Source of the DNA: Melittangium boletus DSM 14713
GTDB taxonomy: Bacteria; Myxococcota; Myxococcia; Myxococcales; Myxococcaceae
Assembly (NCBI RefSeq): GCF_002305855.1
Contig: NZ_CP022163.1
Coordinates: 7,879,765-7,943,764 of the forward strand
Length of the DNA: 64,000 bases
Direction of reading: 5' to 3'
Shown in pieces: positions 1-7,730 of this stretch. Each line of letters starts with the position of its first letter. Position 1 is the stretch's first letter. The notes beneath the pieces were generated by a model. The model made no database searches. It worked only from the letters and a program-made list of their open reading frames with translations, and was not told where the DNA came from. The position numbers were made by a program, and so were the translations under genes.

Positions 1-897
1 CAGCAGCCGGTGCGCCAGACACGGCCCCAACACCGCCCGGACGTCCCCGGGCGTCACGAAGTCGCGCGCGTCCCAGAGCGCGTGCGCCCGGGCGGCCATG
101 CCCAGCGCCAGCACCGCGCGCGTGGAGGCGCCCCGCTCGATGTCGCCGTGCGCGCGCGTGGCCTGGGCCAGGTGCACCACGTACTCGGCCACGGCGGTGT
201 CCAGGCGCTGCGCGGCCACCTGGGCGCGCAGTCCGGCCAGCTCCTCCGGCGTGCTCACCGCCTCCAGCACCTCCACGGCCGAGGTGGTGTCGCGCTGCTG
301 GGTGAGCAGCCGCGCCTCCACCTCGGGCGCGGGGTGGCCGAGCGACAGGCGCATGAGGAAGCGATCCAACTGGGAATCCGGCAGGGGGTAGGTGCCGGAG
401 AAGTCCACCGGGTTCTGCGTGGCCACCACCGTGAAGGGGCGGGGCAGGGGGTGGGTGGTGCCGTCCAGGGACACCTGCCCCTGGGCCATGGCCTCCAGGA
501 GCGCGGACTGGGTGCGCGGCGGCGCGCGGTTGAGCTCGTCGGCCAGCACGAGCTGCCGGAAGATGGGGCCGGGCCGGAAGGAGAAGGTGCCCGTGGCGGA
601 GTGGAAGACCTGGGCGCCGAGGATGTCGGTGGGCATCAGGTCCGCGGTGAACTGCACGCGCGACAGACTCAGCCCGAAGGAGCGAGCCAGGGCCTCCACG
701 AGCGTGGTCTTCCCCACGCCGGGCACGTCCTCCAACAGCAGGTGTCCTCCGGCCGCCACGCAGGTGACGGCGAGGCGGAGCTCCTTCTCCTTGCCCTGCA
801 CGGCGAGCGCGAGGTTGGCGGCCACGCGCTCGAGCGCGGCGCGGGCGGTGGCGGCGGAAGCAAGGGGACTGACGACGGCTCGGGCAGGGGCGTTCAT
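1..897 (-). CDS. MoxR-family AAA+ ATPase (3' end beyond window)
   Basis: An AAA+ ATPase of the MoxR class, chaperone-like ATPases that usually activate VWA-domain partner proteins or metal-enzyme assembly. The frame is open from the ATG at 897 to base 1 (299 codons), so the C-terminus is missing. Visible are a Walker A GVGKT about 60 residues in, preceded by LLLEDVP, a Walker B-like VLADELNRAPP typical of MoxR, the sensor-1 region VVATQNPVDF, and the MoxR lid with GTYPLPDSQLDRFL. The start is chosen because the N-terminal residues before LALAVQGKEKEL are short, as in the family. Downstream partners (DUF58, VWA) would lie before base 1 and cannot be seen. Family assignment is firm; the specific client is unknown. 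Confidence 0.93.
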   Translation of the reverse strand, partial: MNAPARAVVSPLASAATARAALERVAANLALAVQGKEKELRLAVTCVAAGGHLLLEDVPGVGKTTLVEALARSFGLSLSRVQFTADLMPTDILGAQVFHSATGTFSFRPGPIFRQLVLADELNRAPPRTQSALLEAMAQGQVSLDGTTHPLPRPFTVVATQNPVDFSGTYPLPDSQLDRFLMRLSLGHPAPEVEARLLTQQRDTTSAVEVLEAVSTPEELAGLRAQVAAQRLDTAVAEYVVHLAQATRAHGDIERGASTRAVLALGMAARAHALWDARDFVTPGDVRAVLGPCLAHRLL

Positions 898-1094
898 CGG
901 GCGGCTCAGTCTACTCCAGCCCGGCCTGAATCCCCCGGTCGTCTGAGGGCCCCCCACTCGTGCCCGCTCGGAAACGTTGGCCAGCGACACGGCGCTCGCC
1001 AGGCCGGCAGGTGAGGCAATCCCGGAGAGAGTCGCGAGGAGGGCATCCAGGGGTGAGGACGCCCGGCTCCTCGAGTGGTTTCAACGGCCCGGAA

Positions 1095-1421
1095 TCAGGC
1101 GAGGACTTCTTCCGGCGTGTAGTAGGCGCGCGAGGAGCTGGTGCTCTCCCCGAGGCTCAGTCCGAAGTAGCGGAACATGCGCTGCTGGTGCCGGTCCAGG
1201 CCCCGCATCCGCACCTTGTGCTCGACGAGGCCGTGGGTGAGCACCCCCACCGCCGAGTCACGGAACTCCCGCAGGTGGGTGAAGTCCACCACCACTTCCC
1301 GCGAGCCCAGCGCGTCCAGCGAGCTGCGCAGCAACCGGGCCGTCTGTCCGTCCAGCGTGCCCGTCAACCGCAGGGTCAAGCATCCCGCGCGCTCTTCCTG
1401 GTGAATTTCCAGCCCCACCAT
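1095..1421 (-). CDS. STAS-domain protein (anti-sigma antagonist-like)
   Basis: A 108-residue protein that is essentially one STAS domain: LEIHQEERAGCLTLRLTG, then DGQTA and the VVVDFTHLREFRDSAVGVL core strand-helix. STAS proteins bind switch-kinase or anti-sigma partners. The usual phosphorylatable serine sits in the D-S-A-V segment (FRDSAVGVL), so the key residue appears present. A GGAGAGATG ribosome-binding stretch lies just upstream of the ATG. The gene stands alone; no RsbW-like kinase is adjacent. The C-terminal tail after FGLSLGE is short and unassigned. It could also be a non-signalling STAS domain of the kind scattered through myxobacterial genomes. Confidence 0.85.
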   Translation of the reverse strand: MVGLEIHQEERAGCLTLRLTGTLDGQTARLLRSSLDALGSREVVVDFTHLREFRDSAVGVLTHGLVEHKVRMRGLDRHQQRMFRYFGLSLGESTSSSRAYYTPEEVLA

Positions 1422-1625
1422 GGTTCATCTCTCCATTCTTCCACGCGGCGTCTCTCGGGGAGAACCGGTGCCTGTCGGGGACAACCGGCCCGGAGTGGAA
1501 CCACCCACCCCGGCGCACAGCAGTGCGCGACGTAAGATGCGTAGGAATTCCGCGAAAGGGCAGTCTCTCGTTCGAGAAACCCGGAGCATTGTCGGCCACT
1601 GTGCTCGCGGAGTGTCCGCTACCCA

Positions 1626-2342
1626 TCATCCCGGGCCCTTGGCGACCTTCCGCGAGTCCAGCTGGGTCAGCTCGCGGGTGGTGTTCTGCGTCTTGAGGCG
1701 GCGGAACTCGCGCATCACCTTGGCCGGGTAGCCCGCCATGAAGCGCTCGCGGATGTCCGTCTGGGCGAGGATCTTCCGCGCCAGGGTGGGGCCGGCGTTG
1801 TAGGCCACCAGGGCGCGCTCGGGCGTGCCGAAGCGCGAGATGAGGTTGGCCAGGTAGGCCGTGCCCAGCTCCACGTTGAGTTCGGAGTCGAACAGATTGG
1901 TGCTGCGCTGCAGCTTGAAGCCGGCCTTGTCCGCCAGGTACGTGCCCGTGTCCGGCATCACCTGCATGAGGCCCATGGCGCCCACATGGGACACCGCGTA
2001 GTTGTTGAAGGAGCTCTCGGTGCGGATGACCGCCACCACCAGCAGGGGATCCACTCCGTTGGCCCGCGCCTCGCGCACGATGGCCATGGCCAGGCGCCGC
2101 TGCTGACGCTCGGGAAGCTGCGAGGCCTGCACCGCGTTGGCGATGCCCAGCACCTCCGCCTCGGCGTACAGCTCCGCCTCGCGCTCCAGCCGCGCCAGGT
2201 GATCTTCCTGCTCGGCCAGCTTCGCGCGCAGCTCCCGCATCTCGGAGGTCTTCCCCCCTGGGATGTAGGGCTGGAACGCGTGGGCCACCGAACCGCTCCC
2301 CACACCCGCCATCATCATCAGTGCGACCGCCCACGATTTCAT
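1626..2342 (-). CDS. Lytic transglycosylase, SLT domain, secreted
   Basis: Cleaves peptidoglycan glycan strands in the periplasm, leaving 1,6-anhydro-MurNAc ends. The start at 2342 is preferred over the longer reading frame because it has GGGGAGG 6 bases upstream and begins a clean signal peptide (MKSWAVALMMMAG to AHA). A short coiled-coil region follows (RELRAKLAEQEDHL). The SLT (GH23) domain then has all three signature blocks: catalytic Glu in RTESSF, GAMGLMQVMP, and AYNAGP. At 238 residues it is a minimal single-domain enzyme of the MltE/Slt70 C-terminal type. It is transcribed away from the next gene; 2343-2611 holds no gene. Confidence 0.93.
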   Translation of the reverse strand: MKSWAVALMMMAGVGSGSVAHAFQPYIPGGKTSEMRELRAKLAEQEDHLARLEREAELYAEAEVLGIANAVQASQLPERQQRRLAMAIVREARANGVDPLLVVAVIRTESSFNNYAVSHVGAMGLMQVMPDTGTYLADKAGFKLQRSTNLFDSELNVELGTAYLANLISRFGTPERALVAYNAGPTLARKILAQTDIRERFMAGYPAKVMREFRRLKTQNTTRELTQLDSRKVAKGPG

Positions 2343-2611
2343 GACCGACCTCCCCCTCACGCGCCAGTGAGGCCGCGTGTCCTTCGCGGCAGATGCGTGC
2401 CGTTCAAAGCAGTCCACGTGCCACGCGCTAAACCCCTGGAATCACGGGTAGGACTTCGCAGGTAAGACAATCCCTTCCAGAAAAAACGTCTCCTTCATCG
2501 CCCGGGAGTCGCGGGTTGGGCCTGTCGAAAAGAGGGGTTGCCCCGGCAGGCGGGGAGCCCCAGCTTTGCGCCCAGTCCCAGGTGTGAGGTGGGTGGAGAG
2601 GAGTGGGTGGC

Positions 2612-2770
2612 GTGTACTGGACGATGAGCGCGATCCTGTTCTTGTTGTGGGTGCTCGGATCGGTGACGGGGTCGACCGAGGGCCATTGGGTTCATCTGTT
2701 GCTGATCTTCTCGTTGGTGACCCTGACCCTCGCGCTGGCGCAGCGTGGACGGGGGTCCCTCGCGTCATGA
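2612..2770 (+). CDS. Small two-helix membrane protein, lmo0937-like
   Basis: A 52-residue protein starting at GTG with GGAGAGGAG upstream. It begins MYWTMSAILFLLWVLG, has a polar turn (TGSTEGHW), a second hydrophobic helix (VHLLLIFSLVTLTLAL) and a short basic tail. This layout (first helix with W-x-x-G, S/T-G turn, H-I/L-L-L) matches the small lmo0937-family membrane proteins, common and of unknown function. Its TGA overlaps the ATG of the next gene (ATGA at 2767-2770), so the two are probably translationally coupled. The function is unknown. Confidence 0.72.
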   Translation: MYWTMSAILFLLWVLGSVTGSTEGHWVHLLLIFSLVTLTLALAQRGRGSLAS

Positions 2771-3327
2771 AGGAAGTACCGGCGATCGTCCACGTGGAGC
2801 TGCCCCGGGACGCGGGGGGCTTCGTGAGACGGGAGTGCCCGCGGTGCCAGCGGGATTTCAAGACGCGGCCCTGCCGCCATGACGCGAACATCCTGCAGCG
2901 CAGGCTCGCGTCGCTCTTTCCGTTCGAGAACGCGCACGAGAGCTTCGACGAGGTGCCCGACTGGTGGTGCCTCTATTGTGGCCACCGGGCAGCGGGGGAT
3001 GAGTGGCTCACGCCGGCGCAGCAGGCCCACGTGGAGGATCTGGCGCGCTCGTGGGCCAACCACGTGCGCTACGAGCAGCTGGCGCACGTGTCGCGGACCC
3101 TGTCGCTCAATCCCCGGCCCACCTTCGTGAGCGTGCCTCCGGCGGCGCTGCCCGGGCCCATGTCGCCGGACTCGGACGATCTGCGGACGCTGCCCCTGGT
3201 GTGCTGTGGCGAGGAGGTGAAGGCGCTCTGGGACTGGGAGGGTCCGCTCTTCTGCCCGCGCTGTGGGACCCGGCACGGGGGCTTGAGTGGCCGGCAGCAG
3301 GTGCGGCTGGAGTTCATCGAGGAGTAG
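2767..3327 (+). CDS. Zinc-ribbon-containing protein of unknown function
   Basis: A 186-residue soluble protein with three cysteine clusters: ECPRCQRDF with a following PC near residues 20-35, WCLYCGHR near residue 62, and a C-terminal CCGEE ... FCPRCGTRHG. These look like one split and one complete zinc ribbon. I chose the ATG at 2767 rather than the longer upstream frame because the upstream part is the out-of-frame shadow of the small membrane-protein gene and the two genes share an ATGA junction. No catalytic motif is visible. A role in nucleic-acid or protein binding is only a guess from the ribbons. Confidence 0.75.
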   Translation: MKEVPAIVHVELPRDAGGFVRRECPRCQRDFKTRPCRHDANILQRRLASLFPFENAHESFDEVPDWWCLYCGHRAAGDEWLTPAQQAHVEDLARSWANHVRYEQLAHVSRTLSLNPRPTFVSVPPAALPGPMSPDSDDLRTLPLVCCGEEVKALWDWEGPLFCPRCGTRHGGLSGRQQVRLEFIEE

Positions 3328-3363
3328 ACGGGCGCGGAGCGAAGAGGGCAGGCTCCCGGCCCC

Positions 3364-4443
3364 ATGCGGTGGATGAGGACAGCCCGGTGGGTGGCGCCGC
3401 TCGTGCTGGGGCTGCTCGCGGCTCGCGCGCACGCGCACGACGCGGACATCCTCTATGCGCAGCTCTGGCGCCCGGAGGCGGCGGGGGCCGAGGTGCGCGA
3501 GCGCATCACCCTCACGGCCGACACCCTCGCGCTGCTGTTGCCCGCGGACGCGGATGGCGACGGGGTGCTCTCCCAGGCGGATCTGGATGCGCGTGAGCGG
3601 GCCCTGGCGGTGGGGTTCTGGGACGCCATCCCCTTGAGCGCCGGAGGCCGGCCCTGCGTGCGCTCCAGCACCACCGCTCATCTCCGGGACACCTATGTGG
3701 AGCTGGGCGCCCGTTTCTCCTGCGCGCCGGGAGTGCTGCGCCAGCGCTTCTCCCTGCTCTCCGTGCTGCCTCCCTCCTACAAGGTCGTGCTCGGCAGCGC
3801 CGTGCAGGGCGAGGTGGGCCAGCGCTTCGCGGACGCGCTCCAGCCCACGCTCGTCGTGGAGGAGGGGCCCGAGCGGGCCGCGTCGGGACTGCTCGAGTGG
3901 GTGGGGTTGGGGCTTTCCCACATCTTCCAGGGCGCGGATCACCTGGCGTTCCTGCTGGCGGTGCTGCTGGTGGGGGGCTCGTTGAAGCGGGTGCTGCTCC
4001 TGGTGACGGCCTTCACCGTGGCGCACTCGCTCACCCTGGGGGCCACGGCGCTCGGCTGGCTCGAGCTGGACGGAGCGCGAGGCCTCTGGGTGGAGGCCGC
4101 CATCGCCGCGTCCATCCTCTGGGTGGCCCTGGAGAACCTGGTGCTGCGGGCTCACCGCCACCGCGCCGGGCTCACCTTCCTCTTCGGCCTGGTGCACGGC
4201 CTGGGCTTCGCCAGCGTGCTGCGCGGCTATGGGTTCGGCGACTCGGTGGCCAGCGCCCTGTTCGGTTTCAATGTGGGCGTGGAATTAGGCCAGGCGCTCG
4301 TCGTCCTCGCGCTGCTTCCCCTCATTCGTCTGATTCAACGCCGACCCTCGTTGCACCATCGGACAGTCCGCGTCTTGTCCCTGCTTCTTCTCGCGACGGG
4401 AGGGTATTGGTTCGTGGAGCGCGCTTTCGCGTTGATCGGTTGA
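3364..4443 (+). CDS. HupE/UreJ-like membrane protein
   Basis: A 359-residue secreted-then-membrane protein. It has a signal peptide (VAPLVLGLLAARAHAHD), a roughly 150-residue extracytoplasmic domain, and a C-terminal half of about six hydrophobic helices matching the HupE/UreJ_2 family (HIFQGADHLAFLLAVLLVGG, TAFTVAHSLTL, FLFGLVHGLGFASVL). The family is linked to nickel or other metal uptake; conserved His/Asp in the helices (GADHL, AHSLT, LVHGLG) are present. The periplasmic part contains an EF-hand-like loop, DADGDGVLSQAD, suggesting calcium binding. No urease or hydrogenase gene is nearby, so the transported ion cannot be inferred. Confidence 0.85.
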   Translation: MRWMRTARWVAPLVLGLLAARAHAHDADILYAQLWRPEAAGAEVRERITLTADTLALLLPADADGDGVLSQADLDARERALAVGFWDAIPLSAGGRPCVRSSTTAHLRDTYVELGARFSCAPGVLRQRFSLLSVLPPSYKVVLGSAVQGEVGQRFADALQPTLVVEEGPERAASGLLEWVGLGLSHIFQGADHLAFLLAVLLVGGSLKRVLLLVTAFTVAHSLTLGATALGWLELDGARGLWVEAAIAASILWVALENLVLRAHRHRAGLTFLFGLVHGLGFASVLRGYGFGDSVASALFGFNVGVELGQALVVLALLPLIRLIQRRPSLHHRTVRVLSLLLLATGGYWFVERAFALIG

Positions 4444-4501
4444 ATCCTGGCGAACCCGTTCATAGCTTCGAAACGGGGTAGGGGGCAGGACTTGGGGAGG
4501 G

Positions 4502-4975
4502 ATGATGGGCGCGAGACATACCCGATTGGCCGCCGCACTGGCCGCGGCCTGGGAATCCGAAGTGGTATCGGCGCGGCGAATGACGATGCTCGCCGAACGT
4601 CTGGGCGACAGCCGGGGGCGGGCCCGCTTGATGGTGCTCGCCGCGTTCTGCCGGGCACATGCCTCGCGATTGCTCGCCCGGCTGGCGGCACTCGGCCGGG
4701 GGCCCCTGCCGGTGCCTCCCGAGGAGCTGACGCTCGACGACGACACGGTCCGCGAGCTGCGCCGGGAGGGCGCGTTCGCCCGGGCCTCCGCCGCCCGCTA
4801 TGAGTCCACCGCCGAGCTGGCCCGTCAACACGCGGACCTGTCGAGCGCCTGGGTGTGCGAGCTCAACCGGACGGAGGAGCAGGACCGCTCCCGGGAGCTC
4901 TTCGCGCTGGCCGAGGGCGCAGCGCAGATCGCCGCCGATTCCCAGCCGGTCCAGGTCGCCGCCCCCGCCGAGTAG
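4502..4975 (+). CDS. Conserved hypothetical helical protein
   Basis: 157 residues, predicted almost wholly alpha-helical, rich in Ala/Arg/Leu with no signal peptide or membrane segment. The pattern of four long amphipathic helices, with the first two rich in Arg and the last ending in an Ala-rich tail, suggests a helical bundle. Two adjacent ATGs (4502 and 4505) follow a GGGGAGGG ribosome-binding site. It lies 36 bases before a coiled-coil protein on the same strand and may share its transcript. I do not recognise a family and assign no function. Confidence 0.6.
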   Translation: MMGARHTRLAAALAAAWESEVVSARRMTMLAERLGDSRGRARLMVLAAFCRAHASRLLARLAALGRGPLPVPPEELTLDDDTVRELRREGAFARASAARYESTAELARQHADLSSAWVCELNRTEEQDRSRELFALAEGAAQIAADSQPVQVAAPAE

Positions 4976-4989
4976 CTGACAGCCCGCTC

Positions 4990-5008
4990 GCCTTTTGCTT
5001 AAAAAGGC
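4990..5008 (+). promoter_or_regulatory. Small inverted repeat covering a ribosome-binding site
   Basis: GCCTTTT (4990-4996), a 5-base loop, then AAAAGGC (5002-5008) form a perfect 7-bp stem. The right arm contains the purine-rich ribosome-binding region, AAAAGGCGG, for the ATG at 5012. In RNA this hairpin would mask the ribosome-binding site; as DNA it could equally be an operator. It is also U-rich on its left arm, unlike a terminator. Confidence 0.4.
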
Positions 5009-5011
5009 GGC

Positions 5012-5785
5012 ATGGCCAAGGCCGAGAGCTACAACGATTTGATCTTCCAGCTGGGCGACCTCGCGAGGGATCGCCTCGCGGGCAAGCCCAATTGCCCGCG
5101 CACCATGGACCGCGTCTACCGCGCCGAGCAGGCGCTGGGGGCGCGGCAGGACGAGCTCGCCGCGCTCGAGCAGCAGATGAACGACGAGGACGCGTCCTGG
5201 CAGGACTACCTGGCCCAGTACGAGGAGCGGCGCGCCGTCCAGGCGGAGATCGTCAAGAAGTGGAAGAAGGCGGTGGACGCGGTGGAGGGTCAGATCAAGA
5301 CCATCCGCAAGACGCTGACCTCGCGCCGCGCGGACCTGCGCTACGCGCAGCACGCCATCAAGAAGATGGAGGCGAAGCACGCCGACCTGGAGCTCACCAG
5401 CCAGGACGAGGCCAAGCTCGCCACCTCGCGTGACAACATGAAGAAGAACCGCCTGCAGACCATGCGTCTGACGCGCGAGGTGGAGGAGTTGGAGCGGCAG
5501 GTCGAACTGGCGCTCACTCCCAAGCCCGGCCAGCCGGGCGCTCCGGGCCTGGTGGCCCACAAGCGCATGCTGGACATGGAAGACAAGATGACGGCCCGCA
5601 AGGAGGCCTTGGATCAGGCCCTGGCGGACCTCGACGCGGCGATCGCCCAGAAGGAAGACGAGGTGAAGGCCGCGGATGAATACCTGGAACAGGCGCTGTT
5701 CCTGCTTGGCGAGGACGTGTACGCCCAGCGCATCGCCGATGCCCAGCTGGCCCCGTTCTACCCCCGCCTGGATCGCGCCCAGTGA
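5012..5785 (+). CDS. Coiled-coil protein of unknown function
   Basis: 257 residues, no signal peptide. Nearly the whole length shows heptad-rich, charged helices (for example ARQDELAALEQQMNDE, LTREVEELERQVELAL, ALDQALADLDAAIAQKEDE), so a long antiparallel or dimeric coiled coil is likely. A Pro/Gly break (TPKPGQPGAPG, about residue 170) separates two coiled halves. The C-terminus (LLGEDVYAQRIADAQLAPFYPRLDRAQ) is a compact non-coiled segment. It is followed directly by the rplC promoter, so it is transcribed separately from rplC. I know no function for it. Confidence 0.7.
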   Translation: MAKAESYNDLIFQLGDLARDRLAGKPNCPRTMDRVYRAEQALGARQDELAALEQQMNDEDASWQDYLAQYEERRAVQAEIVKKWKKAVDAVEGQIKTIRKTLTSRRADLRYAQHAIKKMEAKHADLELTSQDEAKLATSRDNMKKNRLQTMRLTREVEELERQVELALTPKPGQPGAPGLVAHKRMLDMEDKMTARKEALDQALADLDAAIAQKEDEVKAADEYLEQALFLLGEDVYAQRIADAQLAPFYPRLDRAQ

Positions 5786-5807
5786 AGGGCGGCCCCGCCC
5801 GCCGTGC

Positions 5808-5835
5808 TTGACCCAGGGGGGCAAGCTGCTACATT
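5808..5835 (+). promoter_or_regulatory. Sigma-70-type promoter for rplC
   Basis: TTGACC (5808-5813) and TACATT (5830-5835) are separated by 16 bases and lie about 100 bases before the rplC start. The -35 matches the vegetative consensus in five of six positions and the -10 in four of six. The roughly 90-base leader contains an unusually AT-rich stretch for this genome (5869-5898) and a CGCGC/GCGCG inverted repeat just before the start, which could be a leader regulatory structure. Confidence 0.6.
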
Positions 5836-5932
5836 GCGCCGCTTCCCGGCGTCCGGGGAACGGTAAAAACGGACGCAAGTTGTTGAATTCATTGATGTTT
5901 TCGCGCGAGGACGCGCGAGCTGTGAGGACGAC

Positions 5933-6607
5933 GTGAAGGGTTTGATTGGCAAGAAGATTGGGATGACGCAGGTGTTCAACGACGAGGGCAACCTCGTTCC
6001 CGTGACGGTGATCGACGTCAACACCTGCCAGATCGTGGGCAAGCGCACGCCGGAGAAGGATCAGTACTCGGCCATCACGGTGGGCTTCGGGGAGATCCGC
6101 GAGAAGAACCTGAACAAGCCCCAGCTGGGCTTCTTCAAGAAGGCCAGCGCCCCGCTGCGCCGCCACCTCAAGGAGTTCCGCGTGTCCCCCGAGGAGGCCG
6201 CGGGCTTCAACGTGGGCGACGCCGTGAAGGCGGACCTGTTCGCCAAGGGCGAGCTGGTCGACGTCACGGGCATCACCAAGGGCCGTGGCTTCCAGGGCGT
6301 CATGAAGCGCTGGCGCTTCAAGGGCTCGCAGACGGCCACGCGCGGCACCCACGAGTACCGCCGTCACCCGGGCGCCATCGGTCAGCGTAAGACGCCTGGT
6401 CGCGTGTACCCGAACAAGAAGCTGCCCGGTCACTACGGCGTGGAGAAGGTCACCACCCAGAACCTGACCGTGGTGGACGTGGACGTGGAAAAGGGCCTGC
6501 TGCTCGTCAAGGGCGCCGTTCCCGGCCACAACGACAGCCTCATCGTGGTGCGCCCGAGCATCAAGCTCGCCCTGCGCGCCCAGCACAAGGCCGCCCGCTC
6601 CAAGTAG
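5933..6607 (+). CDS. rplC: 50S ribosomal protein L3
   Basis: Ribosomal protein L3, one of the first proteins to bind 23S rRNA and a neighbour of the peptidyl-transferase centre. At 224 residues it is slightly longer than the roughly 210 usual in bacteria. It starts at GTG with the canonical MKGLIGKKIGMTQVF, and the L3 core signature follows (TKGRGFQGVMKRW, then the RGTHEYRRHPGAIGQ-type loop and PGRVYPNKKLPGHYG). Unusually, it stands alone: rpsJ is not upstream and rplD does not follow. It has its own promoter and is followed by hairpins. Either the S10 operon is broken in this lineage or this is a second L3. Confidence 0.97.
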   Translation: MKGLIGKKIGMTQVFNDEGNLVPVTVIDVNTCQIVGKRTPEKDQYSAITVGFGEIREKNLNKPQLGFFKKASAPLRRHLKEFRVSPEEAAGFNVGDAVKADLFAKGELVDVTGITKGRGFQGVMKRWRFKGSQTATRGTHEYRRHPGAIGQRKTPGRVYPNKKLPGHYGVEKVTTQNLTVVDVDVEKGLLLVKGAVPGHNDSLIVVRPSIKLALRAQHKAARSK

Positions 6608-6631
6608 CCGGCGCCTGGCCCTGTGTGTGCT

Positions 6632-6655
6632 CCCTCCCGCGGGACTGCGGGAGGG
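6632..6655 (+). terminator. Hairpin after rplC
   Basis: A perfect 9-bp stem, CCCTCCCGC (6632-6640) and GCGGGAGGG (6647-6655), with a 6-base loop, begins 24 bases after the rplC stop. No T-run follows, so it may act as an RNA 3' end or a Rho-assisted terminator rather than a classical intrinsic one. Confidence 0.55.
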
Positions 6656-6708
6656 CCGGGCATCTCGTCCTACCGAGCCTCCAGGCACCGCCACAGGGTC
6701 CTTCCTCG

Positions 6709-6742
6709 ACGCCCCGCTCCGGTCTCCCACCGGGCGGGGCGT
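6709..6742 (+). terminator. Second GC-rich hairpin between rplC and gltA
   Basis: ACGCCCCGC (6709-6717) pairs with GCGGGGCGT (6734-6742), with additional CCGG/CCGG pairing inside. A weak TTCGTGT follows. It probably insulates the glt genes from rplC transcription and can work in both directions. A further small inverted repeat, CTCCCT/AGGGAG, lies at 6849-6867 close to gltA. Confidence 0.5.
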
Positions 6743-6900
6743 TCGTGTATCCGGAGTCGGAGCGCGCCTCGCCCAAGGGGCCCGGAAACGTTCTCCAGAG
6801 AGCGCTCGGACTCCTCTCCGTGTGAAAGCACGTGCCCTGCAAGGTCCGCTCCCTTGATCCTAGGGAGTGGCATGTCCAGATGGATGCGCCATACGGACAT

Positions 6901-7716
6901 ATGACTCCACGGATTCCCATTCGTTTCGTCTCGCTGGTCCTGGTGCTGACGGCCCTGAGTGCACCGGCCCAGCAGCAGGTGTTGGATCCCGCCGCCGTGC
7001 GCCATCGGCTCTTCTCTCCCGGGGAGCGCCTGGAGCTGTCGCTGGCCGTGGGTCTGCCCGCGCGCGAGTACCTCACGGGGCACTACAACCTGAACGTGGG
7101 CCTGGCCTACAACTTCTTCCAGACCCTGGCCCTGGAGGCGCGCGGGGGCTACGCGCTCAGCCGCCACACGGGTCTGGCGCGCTCGCTCTCCGAGAGCTTC
7201 CTCAACCGCGAGGACAAGCGCATCACCGACGAGCTGGAGGACCTGTGGGAGATGGGCGCGCACGGCGTGGTGGGGGCCCGATGGGCGCCCATCTACGGAA
7301 AGCTGTCGCTGCTGTCGGACGCGACGGCGCACTTCCAGGCCTATCTCTGGGCGGGTGGAGGTCTCGCGTCCCTGCGGCGAGAGTCCATCATCCAGTGCTC
7401 GCAAGTGGTCGACCGGGCGCGGGGCATCTGTGACAACCGCACCCAGGTGGACGACGCCTCCACGGCGACCCAATCCTACTGGCGCACGGAGAGCCGCGTG
7501 GCGCCCGTGGTCTCGGCCGCGGTGGGCCTGCGCTTCTTTCTCTCCCAGCGCCATGCGCTGCGCTTCGAGCTGCGCGATTGGATCTTCCAGGATCAGTACC
7601 GCGTGAACCTGGATCGCGAGCTCTGGGAGGCGGGGCAGGAGAGTGGTGAGCCCGCGCCCAGCCCGGGGCTCTCCCATCTGGTGCAGTTCGACCTCGGTTA
7701 CACCTTCCTTTTCTGA
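6901..7716 (+). CDS. gltA: Gliding motility outer-membrane protein GltA
   Basis: Predicted outer-membrane beta-barrel of the Myxococcus focal-adhesion gliding complex (Agl-Glt). 271 residues with a signal peptide (MTPRIPIRFVSLVLVLTAL to APAQQ), alternating-hydrophobicity strands (LELSLAVGL, LNVGLAYNFF, LALEARGGYAL) and a C-terminal strand ending in Phe (FDLGYTFLF), the classical barrel insertion signal. Identification rests on this architecture and on the next two genes, which are the partners gltB and gltC in Myxococcus. The start at 6901 gives the best signal peptide; an in-frame ATG 21 bases upstream is possible. It is the first gene of a gltABC operon with 14-base spacing. Confidence 0.8.
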   Translation: MTPRIPIRFVSLVLVLTALSAPAQQQVLDPAAVRHRLFSPGERLELSLAVGLPAREYLTGHYNLNVGLAYNFFQTLALEARGGYALSRHTGLARSLSESFLNREDKRITDELEDLWEMGAHGVVGARWAPIYGKLSLLSDATAHFQAYLWAGGGLASLRRESIIQCSQVVDRARGICDNRTQVDDASTATQSYWRTESRVAPVVSAAVGLRFFLSQRHALRFELRDWIFQDQYRVNLDRELWEAGQESGEPAPSPGLSHLVQFDLGYTFLF

Positions 7717-7730
7717 GGCATCGCCCTCCC

